NCBI GenBank assembly: GCA_036501185.1
Contig: DASYAU010000061.1
Coordinates: 1 to 64,000, forward strand
Source: Korobacter sp036501185
GTDB lineage: Bacteria; Acidobacteriota; Terriglobia; Terriglobales; Acidobacteriaceae
DNA length: 64,000 bases
Direction of reading: 5' to 3'
In this document: one piece after another, positions 25,886 through 34,783 of the stretch
Position numbering within the stretch: position 1 is the stretch's first letter
Layout: every line of letters starts with the position of its first letter
Made by a program: the position numbers and the translations under genes
The notes under the pieces: generated by a model
Told to the model about the DNA's origin: nothing
What the model saw: only the letters and a program-made list of their open reading frames with translations
Databases searched by the model: none

Positions 25886-26104
25886 ATGGGAAAGAACTGG
25901 GCATTTCTGCTGCTGCTGACGATCGCAGGCGTCATTTACGGGATCATCGGAGTGCCGTGGGCAAACGCTTTCGGACACTGGTGGATCTCGGTAATTTTCT
26001 ATGGGGCGCTGGTGTTGGCAGCGGTGTATTGCCGTTGTAATCCGGAGCCGATCCATTCCAAGATTTTCCATCGGAAAATCCGGCGCACACCGCAGAGCCT
26101 TTGA
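25886..26104 (+). CDS. small two-helix membrane protein
   Basis: A 72-residue protein with two predicted membrane helices (WAFLLLLTIAGVIYGIIGV and WWISVIFYGALVLAAVYC) and a basic tail (KIFHRKIRR). It is divergent from the M20 gene and 24 bp ahead of the alpha/beta hydrolase gene on the same strand. No family recognised. No strong ribosome site, so the call is moderate. Confidence 0.5.
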   Translation: MGKNWAFLLLLTIAGVIYGIIGVPWANAFGHWWISVIFYGALVLAAVYCRCNPEPIHSKIFHRKIRRTPQSL

Positions 26105-26128
26105 CCTGGCGGGGTACACTGGAAACAA

Positions 26129-26800
26129 ATGACCGTTCACTCCACTCCTGGAGCGCAGATTCGCTCATTTTTTTTGGAAGGGAAAGCTGGCCGACTTGAA
26201 GCGTTGCTGAACGCTGGAAAGCCGGAGGCGCGATATTCGGCGCTGGTCTGCCATCCGCACCCACTGTTCGGCGGGACCATGCATAACAAAGTTGTGTACA
26301 ACGCCATGAAGGCCCTCAACGGCTTCGGGTTCCCGGTGCTGCGCTTTAACTTCCGCGGTGCGGATCTGAGCGAGGGGACACACGACTACGGACAGGGGGA
26401 ACGCGACGACGTGCAGAGTGCGTTGGACTGGTTGAAAGCGGAGTTTCAAAAACCGGTGATCTTCGCAGGCTTTTCGTTTGGCGCGGCGGTTGGATTGCGG
26501 GCGGCGTGTCCTGACCCGAATGTTGAGGCGCTGATTTCGCTGGGAACTCCGGTGGCGGCGGAGGGACGTTCGTACACGTATGAGTTCCTGCACGATTGCA
26601 AGAAGCCGAAACTCTTTGTGAGCGGGGACCGCGACCAGTTTGGCCCCGCGGAGAAGCTCTATGAGGTGACGGCGCAGGCGGCGGAGCCGAAGCGGTTTGT
26701 CCTGGTGCACAATGCGGATCACTTTTTTGGCGGTCAACTCGAGGCGATGCGGTCGGCGATCGAGTTCTGGATACGCGGCACGGTGCTGCACGAGGGCTGA
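26129..26800 (+). CDS. alpha/beta hydrolase (COG2945-like)
   Basis: A 223-residue serine hydrolase. The nucleophile elbow is GFSFGAA (about residue 113). The acid is probably Asp in FVSGDRDQFGP and the His is in HNADHFFGG near the end. The early block CHPHPLFGGTMHNKVV is typical of the COG2945 group, compact esterase-like proteins of uncertain substrate. Cytoplasmic. The next gene, a glycerate kinase, begins 44 bp downstream and has its own -10-like box. Confidence 0.82.
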   Translation: MTVHSTPGAQIRSFFLEGKAGRLEALLNAGKPEARYSALVCHPHPLFGGTMHNKVVYNAMKALNGFGFPVLRFNFRGADLSEGTHDYGQGERDDVQSALDWLKAEFQKPVIFAGFSFGAAVGLRAACPDPNVEALISLGTPVAAEGRSYTYEFLHDCKKPKLFVSGDRDQFGPAEKLYEVTAQAAEPKRFVLVHNADHFFGGQLEAMRSAIEFWIRGTVLHEG

Positions 26801-26829
26801 ACGGCGGGAGCAACAACTCGTAATCTCTA

Positions 26830-26835
26830 TATAAT
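26830..26835 (+). promoter_or_regulatory. consensus -10 box close to the glycerate kinase start
   Basis: A perfect TATAAT lies 9 bases ahead of the ATG at 26845, so transcription would begin at about the start codon and give a leaderless or near-leaderless mRNA. I see no good -35 box at 16-18 bases. Position and consensus are the only support. Confidence 0.4.
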
Positions 26836-26844
26836 GTGTGGCTT

Positions 26845-28185
26845 ATGGCGAACCCCTACGAGGGGCGGGTGGCAGCGGGCTCGTCTGCGGATTTGCGCAG
26901 CGTGGCCCGGGGAATTTTCAGCCACGCGCTGACGGAGTCGAGCATACGGAAGGCGTTCGACCGGCATGTGCAGCTTGATCGCGGGATCCTGCGGGTGGGC
27001 GAGGACCTGTTCGACCTGGGATCTTTCTCGCGGATTTTCGTGGTGTCGATGGGCAAGGCTGCGCACACGATGGTCGAGGCGCTGGTGACGCAACTCGGCG
27101 CTGGAGTGACTGGCATCGTGGCGTGCTCCAGCGATCCGGTATCGCAAGTATTCGGCTTCCGCTATTACCGCGGCGGACATCCCATTCCTAATCATGATTC
27201 GGTGCGGGCGGGCGATGCGATCCTGAAGTCGCTGGCGACGCATGCATCCCGCTCACTTGTTTTGTATCTCATCAGCGGGGGCGCGTCGGCGATCGTAGAG
27301 AAGCCGTTTGATGAGCGCATCTCGCTGGAAGATCTGATCGCGACTTACAAGGTGCTGGTGCACTCGGGAGCGCCGATCCGGGAGATCAATGCGGTGCGTA
27401 AACATCTGTCGGCCACCAAGGGCGGGCGGCTGGCGAGAGTCGCAGCGCCGGCCCAGCAGGTGTCGATCATGGTCTCGGATGTCCCGGAGGGTGCGATGGA
27501 CTCGCTGGCATCGGGTCCGACAATGCCGGATACGACGAGCATCGAAGAATGCTACGACATCATTAAGAAACACAAGCTGCTGAAGCAATTTCCGGCTTCT
27601 GTGCGCGAGATCTTCGATCGTGGACTCCTGGAAGAGACGCCTAAACATGGCGACACGGCATTCGACCGTTCAAGATTCTGGACAATTCTCTCGAACGAAA
27701 CGGCTCGCAAGAATGCGGTAGCCAAGGCCGCGATGGACGGGTTCGCGGTGGAGGTGGATAACACTTGCGACGATTGGAATTACACGGACGCGGCGGATTA
27801 CCTGTTGAAGCGGTTACGGGACCTGCGGAAGGGGGTGTCGCGGGTGTGCGTGATCTCGGGCGGCGAAGTGACCGTGAAGGTGACCGGAGAGGCGGGCATC
27901 GGTGGACGCAACCAGCAGTTCGCGCTTTACTGCGCGAGCAAGATCGCCGGGGAGCAGATAACGGTGATAAGTGCCGGGACCGACGGAATTGACGGCAACA
28001 GCCCGGCGGCCGGCGGAGTTGTGGACGGAAGCACGGTGGAGCGCGCGGCGGCTTTGGGATTGGCGCTGCCTCGTGCGCTGAAGCACTTCGACGCGTTTCC
28101 GCTGCTGGAGGCGCTGGGGGATGTCGTTGTGACTGGTCCGACGGGAAACAACATCCGAGACCTCAGAATTTTGCTGGCGTACTGA
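26845..28185 (+). CDS. glycerate 2-kinase, GckA/MOFRL family
   Basis: A 446-residue enzyme of the DUF4147 plus MOFRL type, which phosphorylates D-glycerate to 2-phosphoglycerate using ATP. The N-terminal domain shows VSMGKAAHTMVEAL and LYLISGGASAI. The MOFRL C-terminal part shows GGEVTVKV, GGRNQQFAL and AGTDGIDGNSPAAGG. It supports glycolate, serine or hydroxypyruvate use. ATG 26845 is chosen over the GTG at 26836, as it lies just after the -10-like box. Confidence 0.88.
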   Translation: MANPYEGRVAAGSSADLRSVARGIFSHALTESSIRKAFDRHVQLDRGILRVGEDLFDLGSFSRIFVVSMGKAAHTMVEALVTQLGAGVTGIVACSSDPVSQVFGFRYYRGGHPIPNHDSVRAGDAILKSLATHASRSLVLYLISGGASAIVEKPFDERISLEDLIATYKVLVHSGAPIREINAVRKHLSATKGGRLARVAAPAQQVSIMVSDVPEGAMDSLASGPTMPDTTSIEECYDIIKKHKLLKQFPASVREIFDRGLLEETPKHGDTAFDRSRFWTILSNETARKNAVAKAAMDGFAVEVDNTCDDWNYTDAADYLLKRLRDLRKGVSRVCVISGGEVTVKVTGEAGIGGRNQQFALYCASKIAGEQITVISAGTDGIDGNSPAAGGVVDGSTVERAAALGLALPRALKHFDAFPLLEALGDVVVTGPTGNNIRDLRILLAY

Positions 28186-28193
28186 CGCAGCCG

Positions 28194-29093
28194 CTACTCT
28201 TTCGCTTCTTTTCCGAAAATTTTGGTCTTGCCCTCTTCAAGGATCAGGACTTGGCGGAGGATAGCTTTTGCTTCCGCATCGGCGAGGAGACGGTCGATGG
28301 GTTCTTCCATTGGCTCATGAGAGAGACGGAAAGTTCCGTAGTGCATGGGGATCATGCAGTGCGCTTTGAGGTCGATGAATGCTTGGACGGCATCTTCGGG
28401 GCTAGTGTGGACGTTGCGGAAGGATTCGGGCTGATAGGCGCCGATAGGGAGTAGGGCAATCTTGGGATGCAAGCGGCGGCCGATTTCGCGGAAGCCGTCG
28501 AAGTAGGCGGTATCGCCCGAATGGTAGACGGAATGCTGTCCGGCTTTGAGGACGAAGCCACCGTAGCCGCGGTGCATGTCGCGAATGATGCGGGCGCCCC
28601 AGTGGCGCGAAGGTGTATGGGTAATTTCGAGCGCGCCGAATTTCGCGCTCTGCCACCAATCCATCTCAATGACGCGATCCACCCCGAGATCGGCGACGAG
28701 ATCGCCGACGTTGCGCGGAACGACGATGGTCGGCCGCTTACCGAACTTGCGAAAGTTGGAACGGGCTATGGCACGCAGCGACGGGCGGTGGAGATGGTCG
28801 AAGTGGGCGTGCGAGACCAGAATGAGGTCGACGCACGGGAGATCGGCGATACGCACTCCCGCACGGCGCAGGCGCTTCAGGACAAATATCCAGGGGGCAT
28901 AGTTGGGGTCGATAACGACGTTCTTACCGCCCAACTGGACGAGGAAGCTGGAGTGTCCAATAAAGGTGATGCCGAGCTCACTCGATTTCGCGGAGATCGG
29001 TTTATGGGCGACACCGGTGCGCTTTGTCATTGCCGAGTGGCGCACCAGCTTTCCAAACTGTTTTGCTTTCTTACGGAGAGTAATCTTCCTCAT
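28194..29093 (-). CDS. metallo-beta-lactamase-fold hydrolase, NAPE-PLD/UlaG-like
   Basis: A 299-residue zinc hydrolase. The metal motif is SHAHFDHLH, with further ligands in HTPSRHWGAR, HSGDTAYFDGF and MPMHYGTF-like IPMHYGTF. This set, with TFIGHSSFLVQLGG and IDPNYAPW, matches the NAPE-PLD-like group, which cleaves phospholipid-type phosphodiesters in eukaryotes; bacterial roles are mostly unproven. A basic N-terminus (KKAKQFGKLVRH) could contact membranes. It is convergent with glycerate kinase (9 bp gap). Confidence 0.82.
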   Translation of the reverse strand: MRKITLRKKAKQFGKLVRHSAMTKRTGVAHKPISAKSSELGITFIGHSSFLVQLGGKNVVIDPNYAPWIFVLKRLRRAGVRIADLPCVDLILVSHAHFDHLHRPSLRAIARSNFRKFGKRPTIVVPRNVGDLVADLGVDRVIEMDWWQSAKFGALEITHTPSRHWGARIIRDMHRGYGGFVLKAGQHSVYHSGDTAYFDGFREIGRRLHPKIALLPIGAYQPESFRNVHTSPEDAVQAFIDLKAHCMIPMHYGTFRLSHEPMEEPIDRLLADAEAKAILRQVLILEEGKTKIFGKEAKE

Positions 29094-29208
29094 GAACGCT
29101 AATTATTAGACGCAGGCAAGGGTATTCGCGATGCGGCAGGGTTGCAACTGGAGCAACGCGGCGATCCGGTAGCGGAAGTGGCATCGCGATACTCTGGATG
29201 AGAACAGG

Positions 29209-29242
29209 TTTTCAACACGGATGTGGAAAACATTGTGGAAAA
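29209..29242. promoter_or_regulatory. cluster of three DnaA-box-like nonamers
   Basis: Two perfect copies of TGTGGAAAA (29222-29230 and 29234-29242; TTTTCCACA on the minus strand) lie 12 bp apart. A third, TTTTCAACA (29209-29217, plus strand), differs by one base. TTTTCCACA is close to the DnaA box TTATCCACA. The site is in the 261-bp divergent intergenic region ahead of tlyA. No dnaA, dnaN or recF is nearby, so an origin is not claimed. Confidence 0.4.
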
Positions 29243-29354
29243 GCAGGGACAAATTCACGAACGAGCAACAATGATGCGGAGCTGACCATGTTGCACCATT
29301 GTGGGTGCGAGGAGCTCTGAAAGTTTCGAAACGGAAACGAAGGATGGATGTTAG

Positions 29355-30122
29355 GTGCGCGAAGTGAAAGTGCGACTTGACAGATTACTCGTAGAACGAG
29401 CGTTGGCGCCTTCTCGCGAGAGAGCGCAAGCGATGATTCTTGCCGGCCGAGTGCTGGTGAATGAACAGAAGGTCGAGAAGGCGGGAGCGAACGTGAATGT
29501 GGAGGCGACGATCCGACTGCTCGGCGACGATTTGCGATATGTAGGACGCGGAGGACTGAAGCTTGAGAGAGCTCTGGTGCATTGGAAGATCGATGTTAAA
29601 GGGCGCTCCTGTATGGACGTCGGAGCGTCGACGGGCGGGTTCACAGATTGTTTCCTGCAACACGGGGCGGAACAAGTGATCGCAGTGGACACCGGCTTTG
29701 GACAAATCGACGCAAAACTGCGAGCCGATGAGCGAGTGCACTTGCTGGAGCGCACGAACGCGCGTTACCTTACGCGCGAGCAAGTGAGTGGGGCTTCCCG
29801 AGGCGGCGTGCTGCCGGATTTGGCGGCCATGGATGTGTCGTTTATCTCTGCTACACTCGTGCTTCCGGCGGTGGTCGCCGTTCTCGCGGGCGCGCCAAGA
29901 GCGCGGAAAGAGCTGGTAGTGCTGGTTAAGCCGCAGTTCGAGGTGGGCCGCGGGAACATTGGAAAAGGGGGAATCGTGCGCGATGAAAGTGCGCAAGTCG
30001 CCGCAGTGGAGAAGGTGCGCGAGTGCGTGGTATCGCTGGGAGCGCACCGAACCGACGTGATCGAATCCCCCATCACGGGCGCTGAAGGCAATCGCGAGTT
30101 CCTACTGTACTGCGAACTATGA
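29355..30122 (+). CDS. tlyA: TlyA-type rRNA 2'-O-methyltransferase
   Basis: A 255-residue protein. The N-terminus is an S4 RNA-binding domain (VRLDRLLVERALAPSRERAQAMILAG). The rest is an FtsJ-like SAM methyltransferase with motif I DVGASTGGFTDCFLQHGA and the catalytic stretch MDVSFISATLVLP, with Lys in VLVKPQFEVGR. TlyA methylates cytidines on 16S and 23S rRNA; older names call it hemolysin. GTG start at 29355; its end overlaps nadK by 4 bases, a very common pairing. Confidence 0.9.
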   Translation: MREVKVRLDRLLVERALAPSRERAQAMILAGRVLVNEQKVEKAGANVNVEATIRLLGDDLRYVGRGGLKLERALVHWKIDVKGRSCMDVGASTGGFTDCFLQHGAEQVIAVDTGFGQIDAKLRADERVHLLERTNARYLTREQVSGASRGGVLPDLAAMDVSFISATLVLPAVVAVLAGAPRARKELVVLVKPQFEVGRGNIGKGGIVRDESAQVAAVEKVRECVVSLGAHRTDVIESPITGAEGNREFLLYCEL

Positions 30123-30982
30123 CGACAAAAGCAATCGCGATTCTATCGAAGCCGTCGAAGCCGGAGCTGAGCGAGTTGATCCCGCAGCTTACGACGTGGC
30201 TGGAGGAGCATGGTCGCGAAGTGCTGCTCGATAAGCAGAGCGCATCGTACGTGGCGGGTGCGCCCGGAGTTGAGCGCTCGCAAGTGGCGGCCCGCGATCC
30301 GGAATTTGCGATCGTGCTGGGTGGCGATGGAACGCTGCTCTCCGCCGCAAGAGCATTGGCGGCAGCTAACATTCCGATCCTCGCGGTCAACCTTGGTTCG
30401 TTGGGATTCCTGACGGAGGTCCCACTGAACGATATGTACAGCACGCTGGAGAAGGTGCTGGCGTGCACGTGCCCGACGGATGAGCGAACGATGATTGCGT
30501 GCGACCTCATCCGGGATGGCGAGGTGATCCACTCTTATACCTCGCTGAACGATGTGGTGGTAAACAAAAGTGCAATAGCGCGACTGGTGGGATTCGATCT
30601 GTCGATCGATGGCCGGCAGTCGTTCACGTTGAAGGCGGATGGCGTGATTGTTGCGACGCCCACTGGATCGACAGCGTACTCGCTGGCGGCGGGAGGACCG
30701 GTATTGATGCCGGCAGTGCAGAGTTTCCTGCTCACGCCGGTCTGTCCGCACTCGCTGACGCATCGCCCGGTGGTGGTGCCGGAATCAGCAGCGATATCCA
30801 TCGTGGTGCGAAGCAATGGGGAGGCGGCGTTTCTCACTATCGATGGGCAAGTGGGCCAGCCTTTGAAAGATGGCGACCAGGTGGTGTGCCGGAAGGCTGC
30901 GCACGCGGTGAAGTTGTTACAGACGAAGCAATCGTTCTTCCAGGTGCTAAGAGAGAAATTGAAGTGGGGCGAGCGCGAGTGA
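30119..30982 (+). CDS. nadK: NAD kinase
   Basis: A 287-residue enzyme that phosphorylates NAD to NADP. The active-site motif GGDGTLLSAAR is at about residue 65. The NAD-binding motif LNDVVVNKSAIARL and the GSTAYSLAAGGPVLMP segment are intact, with PVCPHSLTHRPVVVP after them. Coupled translationally to tlyA. Confidence 0.93.
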   Translation: MTTKAIAILSKPSKPELSELIPQLTTWLEEHGREVLLDKQSASYVAGAPGVERSQVAARDPEFAIVLGGDGTLLSAARALAAANIPILAVNLGSLGFLTEVPLNDMYSTLEKVLACTCPTDERTMIACDLIRDGEVIHSYTSLNDVVVNKSAIARLVGFDLSIDGRQSFTLKADGVIVATPTGSTAYSLAAGGPVLMPAVQSFLLTPVCPHSLTHRPVVVPESAAISIVVRSNGEAAFLTIDGQVGQPLKDGDQVVCRKAAHAVKLLQTKQSFFQVLREKLKWGERE

Positions 30983-31002
30983 AGTTTCAATCCAAAGGAA
31001 AA

Positions 31003-31040
31003 CCCCGCCCTATCGCCAAACGCGGGCGTTAGGGACGGGG
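31003..31040. terminator. imperfect hairpin between nadK and the BON protein gene
   Basis: CCCCG (31003-31007) pairs with CGGGG (31036-31040), extended by CCTA/TAGG and CGCC/GGCG with small mismatches. There is no strong T run. It is placed between two convergent genes, so a terminator role is likely but not certain. Confidence 0.45.
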
Positions 31041-31053
31041 CGCCAAAGCAAAG

Positions 31054-31620
31054 CTATTTCTTCTTCTTGCTGTCGTCGTTCGGAACGACTTGCAGGTTGT
31101 TTTTCACCTCGAAGATACCGGGGACTCCGTTGGCACGGATGCCTGCCATGTCCTTGTCAGCCTGGCTATCAACCACGCCTTCAAGGCTCACGTGCCCATT
31201 CTTCACAATGATGCGGATGGGCTTAATGACGCCGAGGTCATATTTCTGAAGCGCTGGAAATCCATAGATGGCGCGGAATTCCGCGATGCGGATGCGATCG
31301 TCCATGGGAGACGGAGGCAGGGTTTCAATCTGGTTGTTCACTGCGGTGACGCCTTCAATGTGCTTGACCGCATTCTCCGCGTCGGACTTAAGCACGGGTC
31401 GAACCACCGCTCCGTTCAATGTGACAGTGCTGCCATTCACTTGGTAGGTGATGATGTCGAACACGCCATAGTAGGGAAGCATGAGCAGTTCATGCCGGAC
31501 TTCGCGGACAATACGTGCTTCGGCGTTTGGCGACACCTCGCTGGGTGAGACCTGCTGTGACTGGGCGGGCAACAGCACTGCGCAGAACAGCAGGAAAACG
31601 AGCGCGACTGCATTTCTCAT
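31054..31620 (-). CDS. secreted protein with two BON domains
   Basis: A 188-residue protein with a signal peptide (residues 1-21, ending LLPAQSQ). Two BON modules follow: residues about 33-95 (ARIVREVRHELLMLP, then GSTVTLNGAVV and VKHIEGVTAVNNQI) and about 100-180 (IVKNGHVSLEGVVDS, GIFEVKNNLQV). BON domains bind phospholipid membranes, as in OsmY. It probably acts in the periplasm. The Lys-rich tail (DDSKKKK) is unusual. Convergent with nadK. Confidence 0.85.
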   Translation of the reverse strand: MRNAVALVFLLFCAVLLPAQSQQVSPSEVSPNAEARIVREVRHELLMLPYYGVFDIITYQVNGSTVTLNGAVVRPVLKSDAENAVKHIEGVTAVNNQIETLPPSPMDDRIRIAEFRAIYGFPALQKYDLGVIKPIRIIVKNGHVSLEGVVDSQADKDMAGIRANGVPGIFEVKNNLQVVPNDDSKKKK

Positions 31621-31735
31621 CGGCTTTCCTCCAGTTCGTTCGATGCGGTAGGGGGCTAGCCCGTTTCCATGAATGGGCGGAGCGCTAAGGGCCGGGATTT
31701 ACAGGGGTCGGGCGAAGAACTAACATCTTTGGGTT

Positions 31736-33409
31736 ATGCCAGTTGATACCGAAACATCTGTCTATACGCCCGTCAAAGCACCCCGCGGCAATTCCATTAC
31801 CTGCAAGAGCTGGCAGCAGGAAGCTGCCATGCGGATGATCATGAACAACCTCGACGAAGAGGTGGCGGAGCGTCCGCGGGACCTGGTTGTGTATGGTGGC
31901 ACAGGCCGCGCCGCGCGCAGCTGGGAGTGCTTCCATGCGATCGTCAATTCGCTGAAGTCGCTCGATAACGACGAGACTTTGCTGGTGCAATCAGGTAAGC
32001 CAGTGGGGATCTTTCGCACGCACGAATACGCACCGCGGGTGTTGATTTGCAACTCGAACCTGGTGGGACATTGGTCGAACTGGGAGAAGTTCAACGAGTT
32101 GGAGCGCGCCGGGCTGACGATGTACGGCCAGATGACTGCCGGCTCGTGGATTTATATCGGGTCGCAGGGAATCATCCAGGGGACGTTTGAAACGTTTGCT
32201 GCTGCCGGGGAAAAGCACTTTGGTGGCGAACTCGAAGGCAAGCTCATTGTGAGCGGCGGGATGGGAGGCATGGGTGGCGCCCAGCCATTGGCGGCGACGA
32301 TGACGGGTGCGTGCTTCCTTGGGATTGACGTGGATCCGGAGCGGATCAAGAAGCGGCTGAAGACGGGTTACTGCGACTTCATGGTGAACACGCTGGACGA
32401 GGCGCTGCGCATCTTGAAGAACGCGGTGCGGAAGAAGGAGAACATTTCCGTCGGATTGGTGGGAAATTGCGCGGATGTGATTCCGGAACTGGCGGAACGT
32501 GGTGTGGTGCCGGATATTCTCACGGACCAGACGTCGGCACACGATCCGCTGAATGGCTATGTGCCGAATGGGATGTCGCTGGAAGCAGCGCTGGAGCTGC
32601 GGAAGAGCGATCCGCATACATACAACGAGCACTCGCTGGACTCGATGGCGCGCCACGTGGAGGGCATGCTGAAGCTGCAGAAGATGGGCGCGGTGACGTT
32701 CGATTATGGAAACAATATTCGGACGTTTGCGCATCAGCGGGGCGTGGCGAATGCGTATGACTTCCCGGGATTTGTGCCGGCTTATATACGTCCGCTATTC
32801 TGCGAGGGACGCGGGCCGTTCCGTTGGGTGGCGCTGTCGGGCGAGCCTTCGGACATTCACGTGACGGACGAATTGATCCTGCAAATGTATCCGCAGAACA
32901 AAATTTTGAGCCGGTGGATTGACCTGGCGCGTAAGCGGATCAAGTTCCAAGGGCTGCCTTCGCGGATTTGCTGGCTCGGTTATGGCGAGCGAGCCGAGTT
33001 CGGGCTGGCGATCAATGATCTCGTCAAGAAGGGAAAGATCAAGGCGCCGATCGTGATTGGGCGCGATCACCTCGATTGCGGATCTGTGGCGTCGCCATTT
33101 CGCGAAACGGAAGCGATGAAGGATGGCAGCGATGCGATTGCCGATTGGCCGCTGCTGAATGCGTTGCTTAACACGGCGAGCGGAGCATCGTGGGTGTCGA
33201 TCCATAACGGCGGCGGCGTGGGCATTGGGTATTCGCAGCATGCCGGGCAGGTGACCGTGGCGGACGGAACTGACGCGATGGCGAAGCGCATTGAGCGCGT
33301 GCTAACGAATGATCCAGGGATCGGCGTGGCACGTCACGTGGACGCGGGGTACGACGAGGCGAAGAGCTTCGCGAAGGCCAAGAGTGTGAAGATTCCGATG
33401 GAAGGGTGA
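31736..33409 (+). CDS. hutU: urocanate hydratase
   Basis: A 557-residue protein of the expected length for urocanase, the second step of histidine breakdown (urocanate to imidazolonepropionate). It binds NAD tightly. Key stretches are YGGTGRAARSWECFH, NSNLVGHWSNWE, SGGMGGMGGAQPLAATM (NAD loop), and WVSIHNGGGVGIGYSQHAGQ. hutI follows with a 4-base overlap, forming a hutUI operon. No histidine ammonia-lyase gene is seen in the window. Confidence 0.95.
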   Translation: MPVDTETSVYTPVKAPRGNSITCKSWQQEAAMRMIMNNLDEEVAERPRDLVVYGGTGRAARSWECFHAIVNSLKSLDNDETLLVQSGKPVGIFRTHEYAPRVLICNSNLVGHWSNWEKFNELERAGLTMYGQMTAGSWIYIGSQGIIQGTFETFAAAGEKHFGGELEGKLIVSGGMGGMGGAQPLAATMTGACFLGIDVDPERIKKRLKTGYCDFMVNTLDEALRILKNAVRKKENISVGLVGNCADVIPELAERGVVPDILTDQTSAHDPLNGYVPNGMSLEAALELRKSDPHTYNEHSLDSMARHVEGMLKLQKMGAVTFDYGNNIRTFAHQRGVANAYDFPGFVPAYIRPLFCEGRGPFRWVALSGEPSDIHVTDELILQMYPQNKILSRWIDLARKRIKFQGLPSRICWLGYGERAEFGLAINDLVKKGKIKAPIVIGRDHLDCGSVASPFRETEAMKDGSDAIADWPLLNALLNTASGASWVSIHNGGGVGIGYSQHAGQVTVADGTDAMAKRIERVLTNDPGIGVARHVDAGYDEAKSFAKAKSVKIPMEG

Positions 33410-34683
33410 ACCTGGCACACCGTCTCGTGAAGCCTACGGCAATTTTTCTGCGAAATATTGGGCAGTTGCTCACGCTGCGCGGCGATGCGAAGGCGCGCCG
33501 TGGTGCGGCTTTGCGGGAACTCGGGATCATTGAAGATGGGGCAGTGCTGCTGCGAGATGGAAAGATTGCGGCGGTGGGCGGCACACGAGAGGTGGTGCGC
33601 TCGCTCAAAAAAGACAAAGAAAAAATTCAGGAAGTGGATTGTCGCGGGAAAATCGTGTTGCCGGGATTTGTGGACTCTCATACGCATCCGGTATTTTCGG
33701 CTCCGCGATTGATCGATTTTGAGAAGCGTACGGCCGGCGCCGATTACGATGAAATTGCGGAGGCGGGCGGTGGAATTCGCGCGAGTATCCGCGGAGTACG
33801 AGAGGCGTCGCGAGCGGCGTTGACTGCAGCCGTGCTTCGGGCTTTTGAGGAGATGGCATCCCATGGGACGACGACGATCGAGGCGAAGTCAGGATACGGG
33901 CTCGATTTTGCTTCGGAGATTAAGTCGCTGGAGGCGATCCGTGCGGCGGCGAGGAAGTTTCCTGGGACGGTGGTCGCAACCTTGCTGGGAGCCCATACGG
34001 TGCCGCCGGAGCATCGCGGCGATCCGGAAAAGTATGTGCGAATGGTCTGCGGGGAGATGATTCCTGAAGTCGCGCGGAAAAAGCTGGCGGAGTATGTGGA
34101 CGTGTTCTGCGAGCGCGGCGCGTTTACGCCGGAGCAATCGGAACGAATCTTGCGGACAGCGAAGGAGCATGGGATGGCGGTGAGGGCGCATGTGAACCAG
34201 TTAACAGAAGTGGATCTGAGCCGCTTCCACGAGTTTGCACCCGCTTCCTACGATCACATGGACCACGTAAGCGATGGCGATATTGCGAGGCTGGCGAAGT
34301 CGGAAACTGTCGCGACGCTGTTGCCGGCGGCGAATTATTTTCTTGGACTAAAAGACTTTCCTCCGGCGCGCAAGATGATTGAGTCGGGGTTGGCAGTAGC
34401 GCTCGCTACCGACTACAACCCCGGCACCGCACCAACCACGAGCATGCCGTTCGTTCTGTCGGTGGCGTGCACGCATATGAAGATGACGCCGGCAGAGGCG
34501 ATTGTTGCGGCCACGATGAACGGCGCTTGCGCCTTGCGTTTTCAGGATCGTAAGGGCAGCATCGAGATCGGAAAGGACGCCGACCTGGCGATCTTTGACG
34601 CGAGCGACTATCGGGAGGTCCCTTACTGGTTCGGGGTGAATCGCTGCTCATCGGTGTTCATTAGCGGACAGTTGCACTCGTAA
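33406..34683 (+). CDS. hutI: imidazolonepropionase
   Basis: A 425-residue amidohydrolase that opens imidazolonepropionate to formiminoglutamate. Metal and substrate residues are in GFVDSHTHPVFSAPR, then GTTTIEAKSGYGLD, LLGAHTVPPEHRGD, RAHVNQLTE, and ALATDYNPGTAPTTSM. The GTG start at 33406 overlaps hutU; an internal GTG at 33427 is a possible alternative. Third step of the Hut pathway. Confidence 0.93.
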   Translation: MNLAHRLVKPTAIFLRNIGQLLTLRGDAKARRGAALRELGIIEDGAVLLRDGKIAAVGGTREVVRSLKKDKEKIQEVDCRGKIVLPGFVDSHTHPVFSAPRLIDFEKRTAGADYDEIAEAGGGIRASIRGVREASRAALTAAVLRAFEEMASHGTTTIEAKSGYGLDFASEIKSLEAIRAAARKFPGTVVATLLGAHTVPPEHRGDPEKYVRMVCGEMIPEVARKKLAEYVDVFCERGAFTPEQSERILRTAKEHGMAVRAHVNQLTEVDLSRFHEFAPASYDHMDHVSDGDIARLAKSETVATLLPAANYFLGLKDFPPARKMIESGLAVALATDYNPGTAPTTSMPFVLSVACTHMKMTPAEAIVAATMNGACALRFQDRKGSIEIGKDADLAIFDASDYREVPYWFGVNRCSSVFISGQLHS

Positions 34684-34783
34684 CGAACTTTCCGAAATTC
34701 GCCCCCGTATAGGACAATCAAGTAAAGCTCTGGCCTACTCCGTGTGGGGACCGCTTATCCAATTGTTAGCTTCAAAAGGATCG

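Noticed and set aside
29209..29242. Replication origin
   Set aside because: Only three DnaA-like boxes, no adjacent dnaA/dnaN/recF and no clear AT-rich unwinding element; kept only as a DnaA-box cluster.
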